Source of the DNA: RYN-433 sp036558265
Lineage (GTDB): Bacteria; Planctomycetota; Phycisphaerae; Tepidisphaerales; Tepidisphaeraceae
NCBI GenBank assembly: GCA_036558265.1
Contig: DATBFY010000500.1
Location: 1 to 27,377 of the forward strand
Length of the DNA stretch: 27,377 nucleotides
Reading direction: 5' to 3'
The translations under genes were made by a program, and so were the position numbers. The notes under the pieces are model-generated. The model was not told where the DNA came from. It did not search any database and saw only the letters and a list, made by a program, of their open reading frames with translations. Positions 15,580 to 23,412 of the stretch are shown in pieces (positions within the stretch are counted from its first letter, which is position 1; every line of letters begins with the position of its first letter).

Positions 15580-17736
15580 ATGAGTTGGCTCATCGCACAA
15601 ACCGCCCCCGATTCGGTTCCCGGCTACGTCGGCTGGATCATCGTCGCCCTCATCGTCCTCCTCGGCCTGGCCGTCGGTCTGTCCGACGTCGTCCGCTTCA
15701 GTCCCAAGCGCATCTGGGCGATCTCGTCGGTCGGTTTCCGCGAGTCGATCCGCCGCCGCGTGCTCTGGGTCACTCCGCTGGCGATGATCGGCATCATCGC
15801 CGTCACGCAGCTCGCGCACCCGGTGGACGAGCAGGACGCGATCCGCCAGACCACCAAGTATTGCCTGTTCGCCTCCGGCATCGTCGTCGTGATCGCGACG
15901 CTGATCCTCGCCTGCACCAGCCTCCCCAAGGAGATCGACAACCGCGTCATCTACACGATCGTGACCAAGCCGGCGACGCGCCTGGAGATCGTCCTGGGCA
16001 AGACCCTGGGCTTCGCGCGAACCTCGGCGCTGATGCTGCTGGTGATGGGCCTGTTCAGCTTCATCTACCTGAAGATCAACGCCGCGCAGCTTCAGGCCTC
16101 GATTCAGAACCGCCTGCAGACGATGCCCGCCAGCGACCCGTCGCGCGGCACGCTGCAGCATTACGCCGACGAGGGCCTGCTCCAGGCCCGCACCTACGCC
16201 CGCCCGGCGGCGTTGCAGGTCTACGCCCGCGTGCCCCGGCCCGGCGACAAGTACACCTGGACCGTCGGCGCCGCCGAACAGAGCATCCACGTCCCCTTCG
16301 CCCTGCCCGAGGAGCTGTTCGACCCGAATCACCCCGAAGCGCAGCTCGTCTTCAACATCCAGGTCGCGACCGACCAGCCGCGCCCGCTCACCCGCCGAGA
16401 GATCGAGAACGAGATGCCCGACCCCACCGCCACCACCCGGCCCAGCACCCAGGGCGTGCAGAAGTGGCCGGGCAAGCCGCGCATCGCGGTCAGCCTCCTC
16501 AACGAGAACGCCAACACCGTCGTGAGCGGCACCCAGTTGATGGACGTGATGCACCTGGACCAGGTCAGGACGAAGGATCCGTCCGTCTTCAAGGACGCCC
16601 AGTCGGTCTTGCTGGAAGGCATCAGCGGCCAAAGCGGCACCGGGCGCGCGGTCATCGCGGTGCCGCCCAAGTGGATCCAGGAACGACTCAAGGCGATCCC
16701 GGCCGCCGCCGACGGCACGCGCCTGGTCTACTTGCTGATCACGCCGCTGACCACGGGCACCCAATTTGGCTTCGGAGCCGACGCCGTGACCGCCAGCGCC
16801 GTGATGGCCGATGCCTCGGGAAAGCCCGTCCCCATGCCGATCCGGCCCCCTGCGAAGGACGGCAAGCCGCTCGAGCCCAGCTTCCGCGGCCGCCTCAGCT
16901 CCACGCACGCCCAGCAGCTTCGCGGTGACAGCGATCGCGCCGAGGCGCCCGTCGGCGTCTACGCATTCCACGAAAGCGGCTTGGTCGCCCCCGCCGGCAG
17001 CGACACCGTCCCGTTCGAGTTCCGCACCAAGGTCGAGCGCAGCGGCGAGGCCGAGTCCACCGAGGCCGAGAACGTCACCAACGTCGAGCTGACCCTGTTC
17101 AACCACAAGACCGGCTACACCTCGCCGTCGATCATGATCACGCCCGACTCGGACCGCCCGACGTTCTTCAAGGCTCCCAAGGCCGGCGTCGAGGGGGGCG
17201 ACTTCGACCTGTACGTCCGCTCGCGGACCGACGGTCACTACGTCGGCCTGCGCACCAACTCGGTCGCCGTCGTCGCCTCGACCCAGAGCTTCGCCTTCAA
17301 CCTGGTCAAGAGCCTGGTGATCCTCTGGATGCTCTCCGTGCTGGTCGTGATCATCTCGATCTTCTGCAGCACCTTCGTATCCTGGCCCATCGCGGTCGTC
17401 CTCACCCTGGTCATCCTGCTGGGCCGCTGGTGCGTCGTGCAGTTGGGCGACCCCTCGAGCCCGCAGCAGATGGCGACCGACTTCTTCGGCCCCAGCGCCA
17501 ACGCCGTCGGCACGCGCGTCTTCACCGACACCGTCGGCGCCCTCAACAAGGTCCTGAACCTCACCGCCAAGGTCCTGCCCGACGTCGACCAGTTCCGCGT
17601 CACCGAGGACATCGAGCGCGGCGTCACGATCACGCCCAGGGCGCTGCTCGACCCGCTTCTGGTCATCCTCACCTTCGGCCTGCCCATGTTGATCCTCGCC
17701 TACGTCTTCCTGCGCAAGAAGGAGGTGGCGCCGTGA
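15580..17736 (+). CDS. ABC-2 type permease with large extracytoplasmic domain
   Basis: A 718-residue membrane protein paired with the preceding ATPase. Four hydrophobic segments lie in the first 165 residues (around 18-38, 60-80, 94-114 and 141-163). A soluble region of about 400 residues follows (~165-570). Three more segments lie at ~570-600, 602-622 and 688-710. EIDNRVIYTIVTKPATRLEIVLGK (shortened here to NRVIYTIVTKPATR) matches the cytoplasmic loop of ABC-2 permeases that contacts the ATPase. The large insert most likely faces the periplasm; no domain is recognisable in it. It is much bigger than standard ABC-2 permeases (about 250-400 residues). Its TGA stop overlaps the GTG of the next gene. 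Confidence 0.82.
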   Translation: MSWLIAQTAPDSVPGYVGWIIVALIVLLGLAVGLSDVVRFSPKRIWAISSVGFRESIRRRVLWVTPLAMIGIIAVTQLAHPVDEQDAIRQTTKYCLFASGIVVVIATLILACTSLPKEIDNRVIYTIVTKPATRLEIVLGKTLGFARTSALMLLVMGLFSFIYLKINAAQLQASIQNRLQTMPASDPSRGTLQHYADEGLLQARTYARPAALQVYARVPRPGDKYTWTVGAAEQSIHVPFALPEELFDPNHPEAQLVFNIQVATDQPRPLTRREIENEMPDPTATTRPSTQGVQKWPGKPRIAVSLLNENANTVVSGTQLMDVMHLDQVRTKDPSVFKDAQSVLLEGISGQSGTGRAVIAVPPKWIQERLKAIPAAADGTRLVYLLITPLTTGTQFGFGADAVTASAVMADASGKPVPMPIRPPAKDGKPLEPSFRGRLSSTHAQQLRGDSDRAEAPVGVYAFHESGLVAPAGSDTVPFEFRTKVERSGEAESTEAENVTNVELTLFNHKTGYTSPSIMITPDSDRPTFFKAPKAGVEGGDFDLYVRSRTDGHYVGLRTNSVAVVASTQSFAFNLVKSLVILWMLSVLVVIISIFCSTFVSWPIAVVLTLVILLGRWCVVQLGDPSSPQQMATDFFGPSANAVGTRVFTDTVGALNKVLNLTAKVLPDVDQFRVTEDIERGVTITPRALLDPLLVILTFGLPMLILAYVFLRKKEVAP

Positions 17737-19532
17737 GCACGCAGCAGCAGCAGCAGCAGCAGATGCCCCCCGACGCCGTCAATTACGCCAGCCGTCCCGG
17801 CGGCGCCCGCCATCCGTCCGGCCCGTCGGAGAACCGTGGCGGCGGCGGCGCGCCCGGACCGCGCGGTCGCGCCGGCATCGTCACCACGCTCGTCCTGGCG
17901 CTGCTCCTCTCCGCCGTCCTCCAGCAGGTCGCCTTCTCCTATCGTTCCGCCGCGATCAATCGCAACCGCCCCGAGGGCAGCCCCGCCCCCTCGCGCCTCG
18001 CCAACCTCGACAGCTTCTCCCTCGCCCTGCTCCTGGGCGGGCTTCGCGGGCCGCTGGTCATGTTCCTCTGGACCAACAGCGAATCCCAGAAGAGCGAGAA
18101 GGACCTCGAATCCTTCGACACCCAGGTGGAATTGATCCGCCTCCTCCAGCCCGAGTTCGACACGGTCCACCTCTTCCAGATGTGGAACAAGGCGTACAAC
18201 ATTTCGGCGCAGCTCGCGTCGCTCTCGAACAAGTACGCCGCGATCCTCGACGCGATCGAGTACGGGCAGCGCACCGACCGCGCCAACCCCAACGACATCA
18301 ACATCGTGACGTCCATCGGCGGGCTCTACGCCGACAAGCTGGGCAACAGCTCCGAAAAGGAGTACTACCGCCGCCGCGTCCGCACCGAGACCCTCCCGGT
18401 CTACAAGGTCACCTTCCCCGCGTCGCGGCTGACCGAGTTCAAACAGGCGGTCAAGGACGCCGGCCTCGACGAAACCCGCGTCCGCGTGACCACCCAGGGC
18501 GGGGACAAGTCCACCGCGATCCTCGAAAAGCTCGGTGGCGACCGCGTCCTCGACACGTTCAAGGGTACCGACGTGACCGCCGCCGCCGTCCCCCGCCAGG
18601 ACCTGCGTCCCGAATCCCGCGGCGGGCGCCGCACCGAGATGGATACGCTCCTGGATTCCAGGGGCATGGTCCTGCCCAAGTACCTGGCGCCCACCCGCAC
18701 GCTGCCCCCCGGCGTCCAGGACAACAACGGCGCCGAACTGCAGTACCTCGCCCAGTTCCAGCCCTATTCGTACGGCCTCTCCCCGATCGCGCTGGGCTAC
18801 AACTACCAGAAGCGCGCCCAGGTCCTCGCGCGCGTCGGCAGGCAGAAACACCTGCAGCTCTCCGACATGGTCGTGGACAACCAGCCCGCCCTCACGCTCC
18901 GCGCCTGGTCGGACGAGGAATGGGAGCGCGGCCGCCGCTTCGAACAGCGCGCCCTGGGCAATACCGCCGGCGAGAACGTGCCGCGCGAGCTGCGCACCTC
19001 CACCACCGCACCGCAAAGCAACATTGTCGACCGCATCGCCCTCGACCAGGCCATCTTCTCCTACGACCGCGCCAGCAAGGTCGCCGCCGCCGCCGTGCCC
19101 GAATTCCTCGGACACATCCACCTCTACCCCAGCGGCATCCAGAACTACGCCTCCCACGTGGACAACGCCAAGGCGATCGTGCACCTCACCGCCGCCGACG
19201 CCTGGTACCTTCAGGCGATCGCCGCCGCCACCCCCGAGGAGCGCAAGGCCCTGCTCGGCCAGGCGAAGGCCGAATACCTCCAGGCGCAGCGCTGGTTCGA
19301 CGCGCTGGTCCTGGCGTATTACGTCGATGACCCCGACGCCGCCGCCGTCGGCTACACCCGTGCCAAGGTCCCCGGGATGAACCTCGACCAGCTTCAGGCG
19401 CTGATGGTCAAATGGAACCAGCGAGTCCAGAGCGTTTACAAGGGACTCGACCGGAGCCCCCACGGCGAGGACCTCAAGGAATACAACGACAACCTCCGGC
19501 GCATCGCCGACCGGCTGAACCTGATCAAGTGA
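17733..19532 (+). CDS. Membrane-anchored protein of unknown function, coupled to ABC permease
   Basis: The GTG at 17733 overlaps the permease stop (GTGA) and has GGAGG at 17721-17725, seven bases upstream, which fixes the start better than an in-frame ATG at 17763 or any upstream codon. The 599-residue protein begins with seven glutamines encoded by a CAG run, then a Gly/Pro/Arg-rich stretch, one transmembrane helix (IVTTLVLALLLSAVLQQVAF, ~residues 50-69), and a second hydrophobic patch (LLLGGLRGPLVMFLW). The long remainder is probably extracytoplasmic and largely helical, with TPR-like Ala/Tyr/Leu spacing near the end (VHLTAADAWYLQAIAAATPE). I recognise no family. Position and coupling suggest it is the third subunit of the transporter. 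Confidence 0.8.
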   Translation: MSTQQQQQQQMPPDAVNYASRPGGARHPSGPSENRGGGGAPGPRGRAGIVTTLVLALLLSAVLQQVAFSYRSAAINRNRPEGSPAPSRLANLDSFSLALLLGGLRGPLVMFLWTNSESQKSEKDLESFDTQVELIRLLQPEFDTVHLFQMWNKAYNISAQLASLSNKYAAILDAIEYGQRTDRANPNDINIVTSIGGLYADKLGNSSEKEYYRRRVRTETLPVYKVTFPASRLTEFKQAVKDAGLDETRVRVTTQGGDKSTAILEKLGGDRVLDTFKGTDVTAAAVPRQDLRPESRGGRRTEMDTLLDSRGMVLPKYLAPTRTLPPGVQDNNGAELQYLAQFQPYSYGLSPIALGYNYQKRAQVLARVGRQKHLQLSDMVVDNQPALTLRAWSDEEWERGRRFEQRALGNTAGENVPRELRTSTTAPQSNIVDRIALDQAIFSYDRASKVAAAAVPEFLGHIHLYPSGIQNYASHVDNAKAIVHLTAADAWYLQAIAAATPEERKALLGQAKAEYLQAQRWFDALVLAYYVDDPDAAAVGYTRAKVPGMNLDQLQALMVKWNQRVQSVYKGLDRSPHGEDLKEYNDNLRRIADRLNLIK

Positions 19533-19607
19533 GGTAAGGACGTCCCTCCGCCCGCGGCTTCGCGCGACCTCGGAAACGCTCCATGCGTTCCCACCCGGAC
19601 TAAGATC

Positions 19608-19623
19608 TGGCACAATTTTCGCA
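19608..19623 (+). promoter_or_regulatory. Sigma-54-like -24/-12 site upstream of rsfS
   Basis: TGGCACAATTTTCGCA fits the TGGCACRNNNNTTGCW consensus with one mismatch (C for the second T of the -12 element), with correct GG-GC spacing. It lies 44 bases before the proposed rsfS start. An overlapping TAAGAT (19601-19606) could instead be a sigma-70 -10. One match in 27 kb of GC-rich DNA could be chance. Confidence 0.3.
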
Positions 19624-19666
19624 CCGCGTTAGGTTGTCTGTCTGTCTGTTGAACCGGAGGTGAACC

Positions 19667-20095
19667 ATCGAGAGCACGCCCACCGCCCCGCCGCCCGACG
19701 CCGGCCAGGACCCCGCCGAGGCCGCACGGCTCTTCGCCATCGAGGCCGCCCGCATGGCCGCCAACACCCGCTGCCACAACGTCGTGGTGCTCGACGTCCG
19801 CGGCCTCTCACCCGTCACCGACTTCTACGTCCTGGCTACGGGAACCAGCGCCCGACAGATGCGCACCGTCATGGATGACCTCGAGGAACTCGGCCAGGCG
19901 CGCCGCTTCGCCCCGCTCTCGCGCAGCGGCTACGAGGGCGAGACCTGGCTCCTGTGCGACATGGTGGACGTCGTCGTCCACGTCTTCAACCAGGACAGCC
20001 GCCAGTTCTACGACCTGGACAACCTCTGGGGCGACGCCAAGCGCGTCGAGTGGAAACCGGAGGCAGCGCCCGCGCAACCCCTCTCCCAACCCTGA
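19667..20095 (+). CDS. rsfS: Ribosomal silencing factor RsfS (Iojap family), probable ATC start
   Basis: RsfS binds ribosomal protein uL14 and blocks subunit joining when nutrients are low. The conserved core VLDVRGLSPVTDFYVLATGTSARQM and the later VVHVFNQDSRQFYDLDNLWGD (both quoted within limits: DVRGLSPVTDFYVLATGTS; FNQDSRQFYDLDNLW) match the family. The only in-frame ATG (19754) would remove the first helix (LFAIEAARMAAN), which the family has. Reading upstream to the in-frame TGA at 19661, no ATG, GTG, TTG or CTG occurs, but an ATC at 19667 lies six bases after a GGAGG (19656-19660). I therefore propose an ATC start giving 142 residues. A (TGTC)-type tetranucleotide run at 19635-19650 lies in the leader. 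Sequence error in the start codon is the main alternative. Confidence 0.85.
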   Translation: MESTPTAPPPDAGQDPAEAARLFAIEAARMAANTRCHNVVVLDVRGLSPVTDFYVLATGTSARQMRTVMDDLEELGQARRFAPLSRSGYEGETWLLCDMVDVVVHVFNQDSRQFYDLDNLWGDAKRVEWKPEAAPAQPLSQP

Positions 20096-20115
20096 ACGCC
20101 TTGTGCGCGAAAGGT

Positions 20116-20143
20116 AAAGCCCCGGATGTATATCCGGGGCTTT
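20116..20143. terminator. Bidirectional intrinsic terminator between rsfS and glyA
   Basis: A perfect 12-base stem (20116-20127 with 20132-20143) around a four-base loop, with AAA on the left side and TTT on the right. It lies in the 77-base gap between convergent genes and can serve both strands. Confidence 0.85.
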
Positions 20144-20172
20144 CGCTTGCGCGCGCGGTGATCTCTCGTCCC

Positions 20173-21414
20173 TCAGTGCGGCATCGCAAACCCCTTGCAG
20201 AACTCCGCCACCTCCGCCCGGATCTTCGCCAGCCCCGCCGCATCATCCTTCGACAACAGCCCCCGGTCGATGAACTCCGCCACCGTCTCCAGGTCCGCTT
20301 CCTTGAGCCCCCGCGTCGTCAGCGCCGGCGTCCCCAGGCGCACGCCGCTGGTCACCTTCGGCGGCCGCGGGTCGTTCAGGATCGCGTTCTTGTTGCAGAT
20401 GATCCCCGCCGCCTCCAGCGCCTTTTCCGCGTCCGCCCCGGTGAAGTGCTCGTTCCGCGCCCGCAGGTCCACCAGCATCAGGTGGTTGTCCGTCCCGCCG
20501 CTCTGAAGCCGGTACCCCTTCTTCACCAGCGCGTTCGCAAGCGCCTTGGCGTTCTTCACGATCTGCCCCGCGTACGCCTTGAACTCCGGCCGCAGGTCCT
20601 CGCCGAACGCCACCGCCTTTGCCGCGATGATGTGCATCAGCGGCCCCCCCTGGTTTCCCGGGAAGACGCGCGTGTTGATCTTCTTCGCCAACTCCTCGTC
20701 GTTTGACAGGATCAATCCCCCGCGCGGCCCGCGCAGCGTCTTGTGCGTCGTCGTCGTCACCACGTGCGCGTGCGGGAACGGCGACGGGTGTACGCCTCCG
20801 GCCACCAGCCCGGCGATATGCGCGATGTCCGCCAGCAAAAAAGCCCCCACCTCGTCGGCGATCTCCCGGAACCGCTTGAAGTCGATGATCCGCGGGTACG
20901 CCGAATACCCGCACAGGATCATCTTCGGCTTGACCTCGTGCGCCTTGCGCCGCACCGACTCGAAATCGATCGTCTCGGTCTTCGGGTCCAGCTCATAATG
21001 GTCGGGTTTATAGAAGATCGCCGACGTGTTCAGCTTCATCCCGTGCGACAGGTGCCCGCCGCTCGACAGGTTCAGGCTGATGAAAGTATCTCCCGGCTGC
21101 ATCAGCGCCATGAACGCCGCCAGGTTCGCGTTCGCCCCGCTGTGCGGCTGCACGTTGGCAAAACCGCACGAGAACAACCGCCTGGCCCGGTCGATCGCGA
21201 GGTTCTCGATCTCGTCATAGTATTTGCACCCCCCGTAATACCGCGCCCCCGGATACCCCTCGGCGTATTTGTTCGTCAGGCACGTCCCCGCCGCCTCCAT
21301 CACGGCTTTGGAAACGTGGTTCTCCGACGCAATCAACTCCAGCGTCGACGCCTGGCGATCCTCTTCTTTTCGGATTAGTTCTGCAATTTGCGGGTCGGTT
21401 TCGGCAATCTTCAT
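20173..21414 (-). CDS. glyA: Serine hydroxymethyltransferase
   Basis: GlyA is a PLP enzyme that converts serine and tetrahydrofolate to glycine and 5,10-methylene-tetrahydrofolate in the cytoplasm. The 413-residue product carries the family motifs: TLELIASENHVS (24-35), EGYPGARYYGGC (52-63), the PLP lysine K225 in TTTTHKTLRGPRGG, and NQGGPLMH downstream. Length is normal for bacterial GlyA. I set the start at the ATG at 21414, which has GGGAGG just upstream; the open frame continues to 21624 but that part has no homologous character. It converges on rsfS with a terminator hairpin between them, and diverges from the PLP enzyme gene across 115 bases. Confidence 0.96.
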   Translation of the reverse strand: MKIAETDPQIAELIRKEEDRQASTLELIASENHVSKAVMEAAGTCLTNKYAEGYPGARYYGGCKYYDEIENLAIDRARRLFSCGFANVQPHSGANANLAAFMALMQPGDTFISLNLSSGGHLSHGMKLNTSAIFYKPDHYELDPKTETIDFESVRRKAHEVKPKMILCGYSAYPRIIDFKRFREIADEVGAFLLADIAHIAGLVAGGVHPSPFPHAHVVTTTTHKTLRGPRGGLILSNDEELAKKINTRVFPGNQGGPLMHIIAAKAVAFGEDLRPEFKAYAGQIVKNAKALANALVKKGYRLQSGGTDNHLMLVDLRARNEHFTGADAEKALEAAGIICNKNAILNDPRPPKVTSGVRLGTPALTTRGLKEADLETVAEFIDRGLLSKDDAAGLAKIRAEVAEFCKGFAMPH

Positions 21415-21529
21415 TCGCCTCCCGGGAAAACACCGGATTCTATGCATTGCGCCATCCCCCGCCAGTGGCACTTGAGGGCATTGAACCCAGCGCACAGAAT
21501 GCACCCAGCCACGCACGGAGCATCCCCCC

Positions 21530-23335
21530 ATGGACATCGGCACGGACGGCACCCCCCACGACCACGGCCCGCGCATCCTCCGCAACCTCTCCCCCCGCCG
21601 AGAATCCACCCGCCAGACCGACATCCCCGCCCTCGTCGCCGAGCAGCTCGCCCACTACCACATCGATCCTGCCGGCGATTACGGCCAGACGCTCGCCCGC
21701 ATCGTGGCGCGCCTCTACGACTCCGCCGCTGACCTCGATCACCTCTGGCGCATCACCGCCGACACCATCGACTCGCTCGACCGCAGCGACCGCGTCGCAT
21801 ATTTTAATGCTAAGAAATTTCTTGCGTTTCAGATCGCCAAGTTGCTCGACACCCTCCAGAACCCCCTCCGCCGCACCTATCAATCCCTCGGCTATGACCT
21901 CTCCACCCAGTCCGCCAAGGGACCGTATGCGCTATTCGACAACGTGTCGGCCATCTTCTCGGCGACGCCAGTTATCGCCCGCACCGCGACTTACGTCTTC
22001 GCCTGCGCCGAGTGGGTCGCCGAGGCGTTTCAGGGGAAGGAGTTCCTGGAGCAGATCTACTCGCGCCTCCTCAACCCCACCTCCCTCTCCCTCGCCAACT
22101 ACATCGTGGACCTGGAGGCGGGCCCGTACGCCCGCGATTACCTGGCCTGGAACTTCAACAGCGGCATGGCCGCCATCGACGCCGCCCTCTCCCACGTTCT
22201 GGGGCAGGGCGACGTCCTGGTCGCCGCCCGCTCGATCTATGGCGGCGCTCACCAGTTGATCCACGACTGGTACGCCAAGCCCTCGAACCTGGGCGTGGTC
22301 GTCGAGCACTTCGACGGCCTCTCCGCCGATGACTTTGCCGCCTGCTGGGCCCGCGTCGAACAGCGCCACGCCGACCGCCTCTCACCCCACTCTCCAACCC
22401 GTCGCCAGGCCTACGTTTATCTCGAGTCGCCCTGCAACCCCCACGGTTACGTGCTGGACGTCCCGGGAATCTGCCGCTTCGCGCACTCTAAAGGGCTTAC
22501 CGTGCTCCTGGACGCCACCGTCGGCACGCCGTTCCTCGCCCGCCCGCTTCAGCAGGATGACCCCGCCGAGCGCCCCGACTTCGTCATCCACAGCTACACC
22601 AAGGACCTGACCGGCACCGGCTCGGCCATCGCGGGTGTGGTGATCGGCCGCAACGAGGACATGTTCATCCCCAAGGGCGAGCAGGCCGGCGGCAAGTCCT
22701 GGGAGCACAGCCTCTTCTGGAACGTCTACTACGTGAAGGGCGCCTTCCTCAACGCCGACGCCGCCTACGAGGTGCTCCAGGGCATCCGCACGCTCGACGT
22801 GCGCATGCTCACCAAGTGCATCAACACGATCGTGCTGGCGCGCTTCCTCGCCTCCCACCCGGATATCCAGGTGCATTGCCCGGGCCTCGCGACCGATCCC
22901 AATCACGACCTCTGCCAGCGCCTCATGTTCCTCGGCCTGCCCGCCCCGCTCTTCACGATCGACATGCCCACCCTCTCGCGCGATACCTTCCTGCGTTTCT
23001 TCGACAGCCTCGACCCGACCTTCGCGCACATGATCAGCCTCGGCCAGTCCAACACGATCGTGAGCTGCCCAGGCCTGACCACCCATTCCGAGATGGACGA
23101 GGCTACCCAGAAAGAGGCCGGCATCACCCCGACGACCATCCGTTTCGCGGTCGGGGACGAAGACGTTCACGACCTGCTCGCCCATCTTGCCGCAGCCGCC
23201 CGGGCCGCCATCGACCCCGACCTTCCCGGCTTCTCCACCCGCTGGATGCCCCCCGACCAGGCCGATGCGCTGGTCCGCGAGGCCTACCTCGACGTGCACC
23301 GCCGCTACATCGAATCCAAACTCCCGCGCCGATGA
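21530..23335 (+). CDS. Cys/Met metabolism PLP-dependent enzyme with N-terminal extension
   Basis: The C-terminal two thirds are a fold-type I PLP enzyme of the cystathionine gamma-synthase/lyase superfamily. YLESPCNPHGYVLDVPGI (~300-317), D328 in VLLDATVGTPF (pyridine-nitrogen aspartate) and K358 in HSYTKDLTGTGSA (Schiff base) are in the expected order, and VHCPGLATDPNHDLCQR matches the family's YPGL-HP region. At 601 residues it is about 200 longer than usual; residues 1-~170 are an extra, mainly helical region that I do not recognise. Candidate activities are cystathionine synthase/lyase, O-acetylhomoserine sulfhydrylase or methionine gamma-lyase; sequence alone does not decide. GGAG lies about ten bases before the ATG. 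The neighbouring genes do not identify a sulfur pathway. Confidence 0.82.
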   Translation: MDIGTDGTPHDHGPRILRNLSPRRESTRQTDIPALVAEQLAHYHIDPAGDYGQTLARIVARLYDSAADLDHLWRITADTIDSLDRSDRVAYFNAKKFLAFQIAKLLDTLQNPLRRTYQSLGYDLSTQSAKGPYALFDNVSAIFSATPVIARTATYVFACAEWVAEAFQGKEFLEQIYSRLLNPTSLSLANYIVDLEAGPYARDYLAWNFNSGMAAIDAALSHVLGQGDVLVAARSIYGGAHQLIHDWYAKPSNLGVVVEHFDGLSADDFAACWARVEQRHADRLSPHSPTRRQAYVYLESPCNPHGYVLDVPGICRFAHSKGLTVLLDATVGTPFLARPLQQDDPAERPDFVIHSYTKDLTGTGSAIAGVVIGRNEDMFIPKGEQAGGKSWEHSLFWNVYYVKGAFLNADAAYEVLQGIRTLDVRMLTKCINTIVLARFLASHPDIQVHCPGLATDPNHDLCQRLMFLGLPAPLFTIDMPTLSRDTFLRFFDSLDPTFAHMISLGQSNTIVSCPGLTTHSEMDEATQKEAGITPTTIRFAVGDEDVHDLLAHLAAAARAAIDPDLPGFSTRWMPPDQADALVREAYLDVHRRYIESKLPRR

Positions 23336-23412
23336 CGGCTTTTCAATTGCACGCCCATTGGATTTGGATGAGAATGGCGCGCGCAATGGCGGAAAACGGG
23401 AGTGGGTGTCAC

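Noticed and set aside
15559..17238. Long open frame antisense to the ABC permease (559 codons)
   Set aside because: High-GC coding DNA gives long antisense frames; its translation is Arg/Gly/Val/Asp-rich low complexity with no motifs, while the sense frame has membrane segments and ABC-2 features.
17740..17765. CAG run considered as a CRISPR-like or satellite repeat
   Set aside because: It is a short trinucleotide run inside a coding sequence, without spacers.
17700..19613. Long open frame antisense to the third ABC gene (637 codons)
   Set aside because: Same mirror effect; the sense frame has a ribosome binding site, stop-start overlap and membrane anchor, and the antisense translation is compositionally biased.
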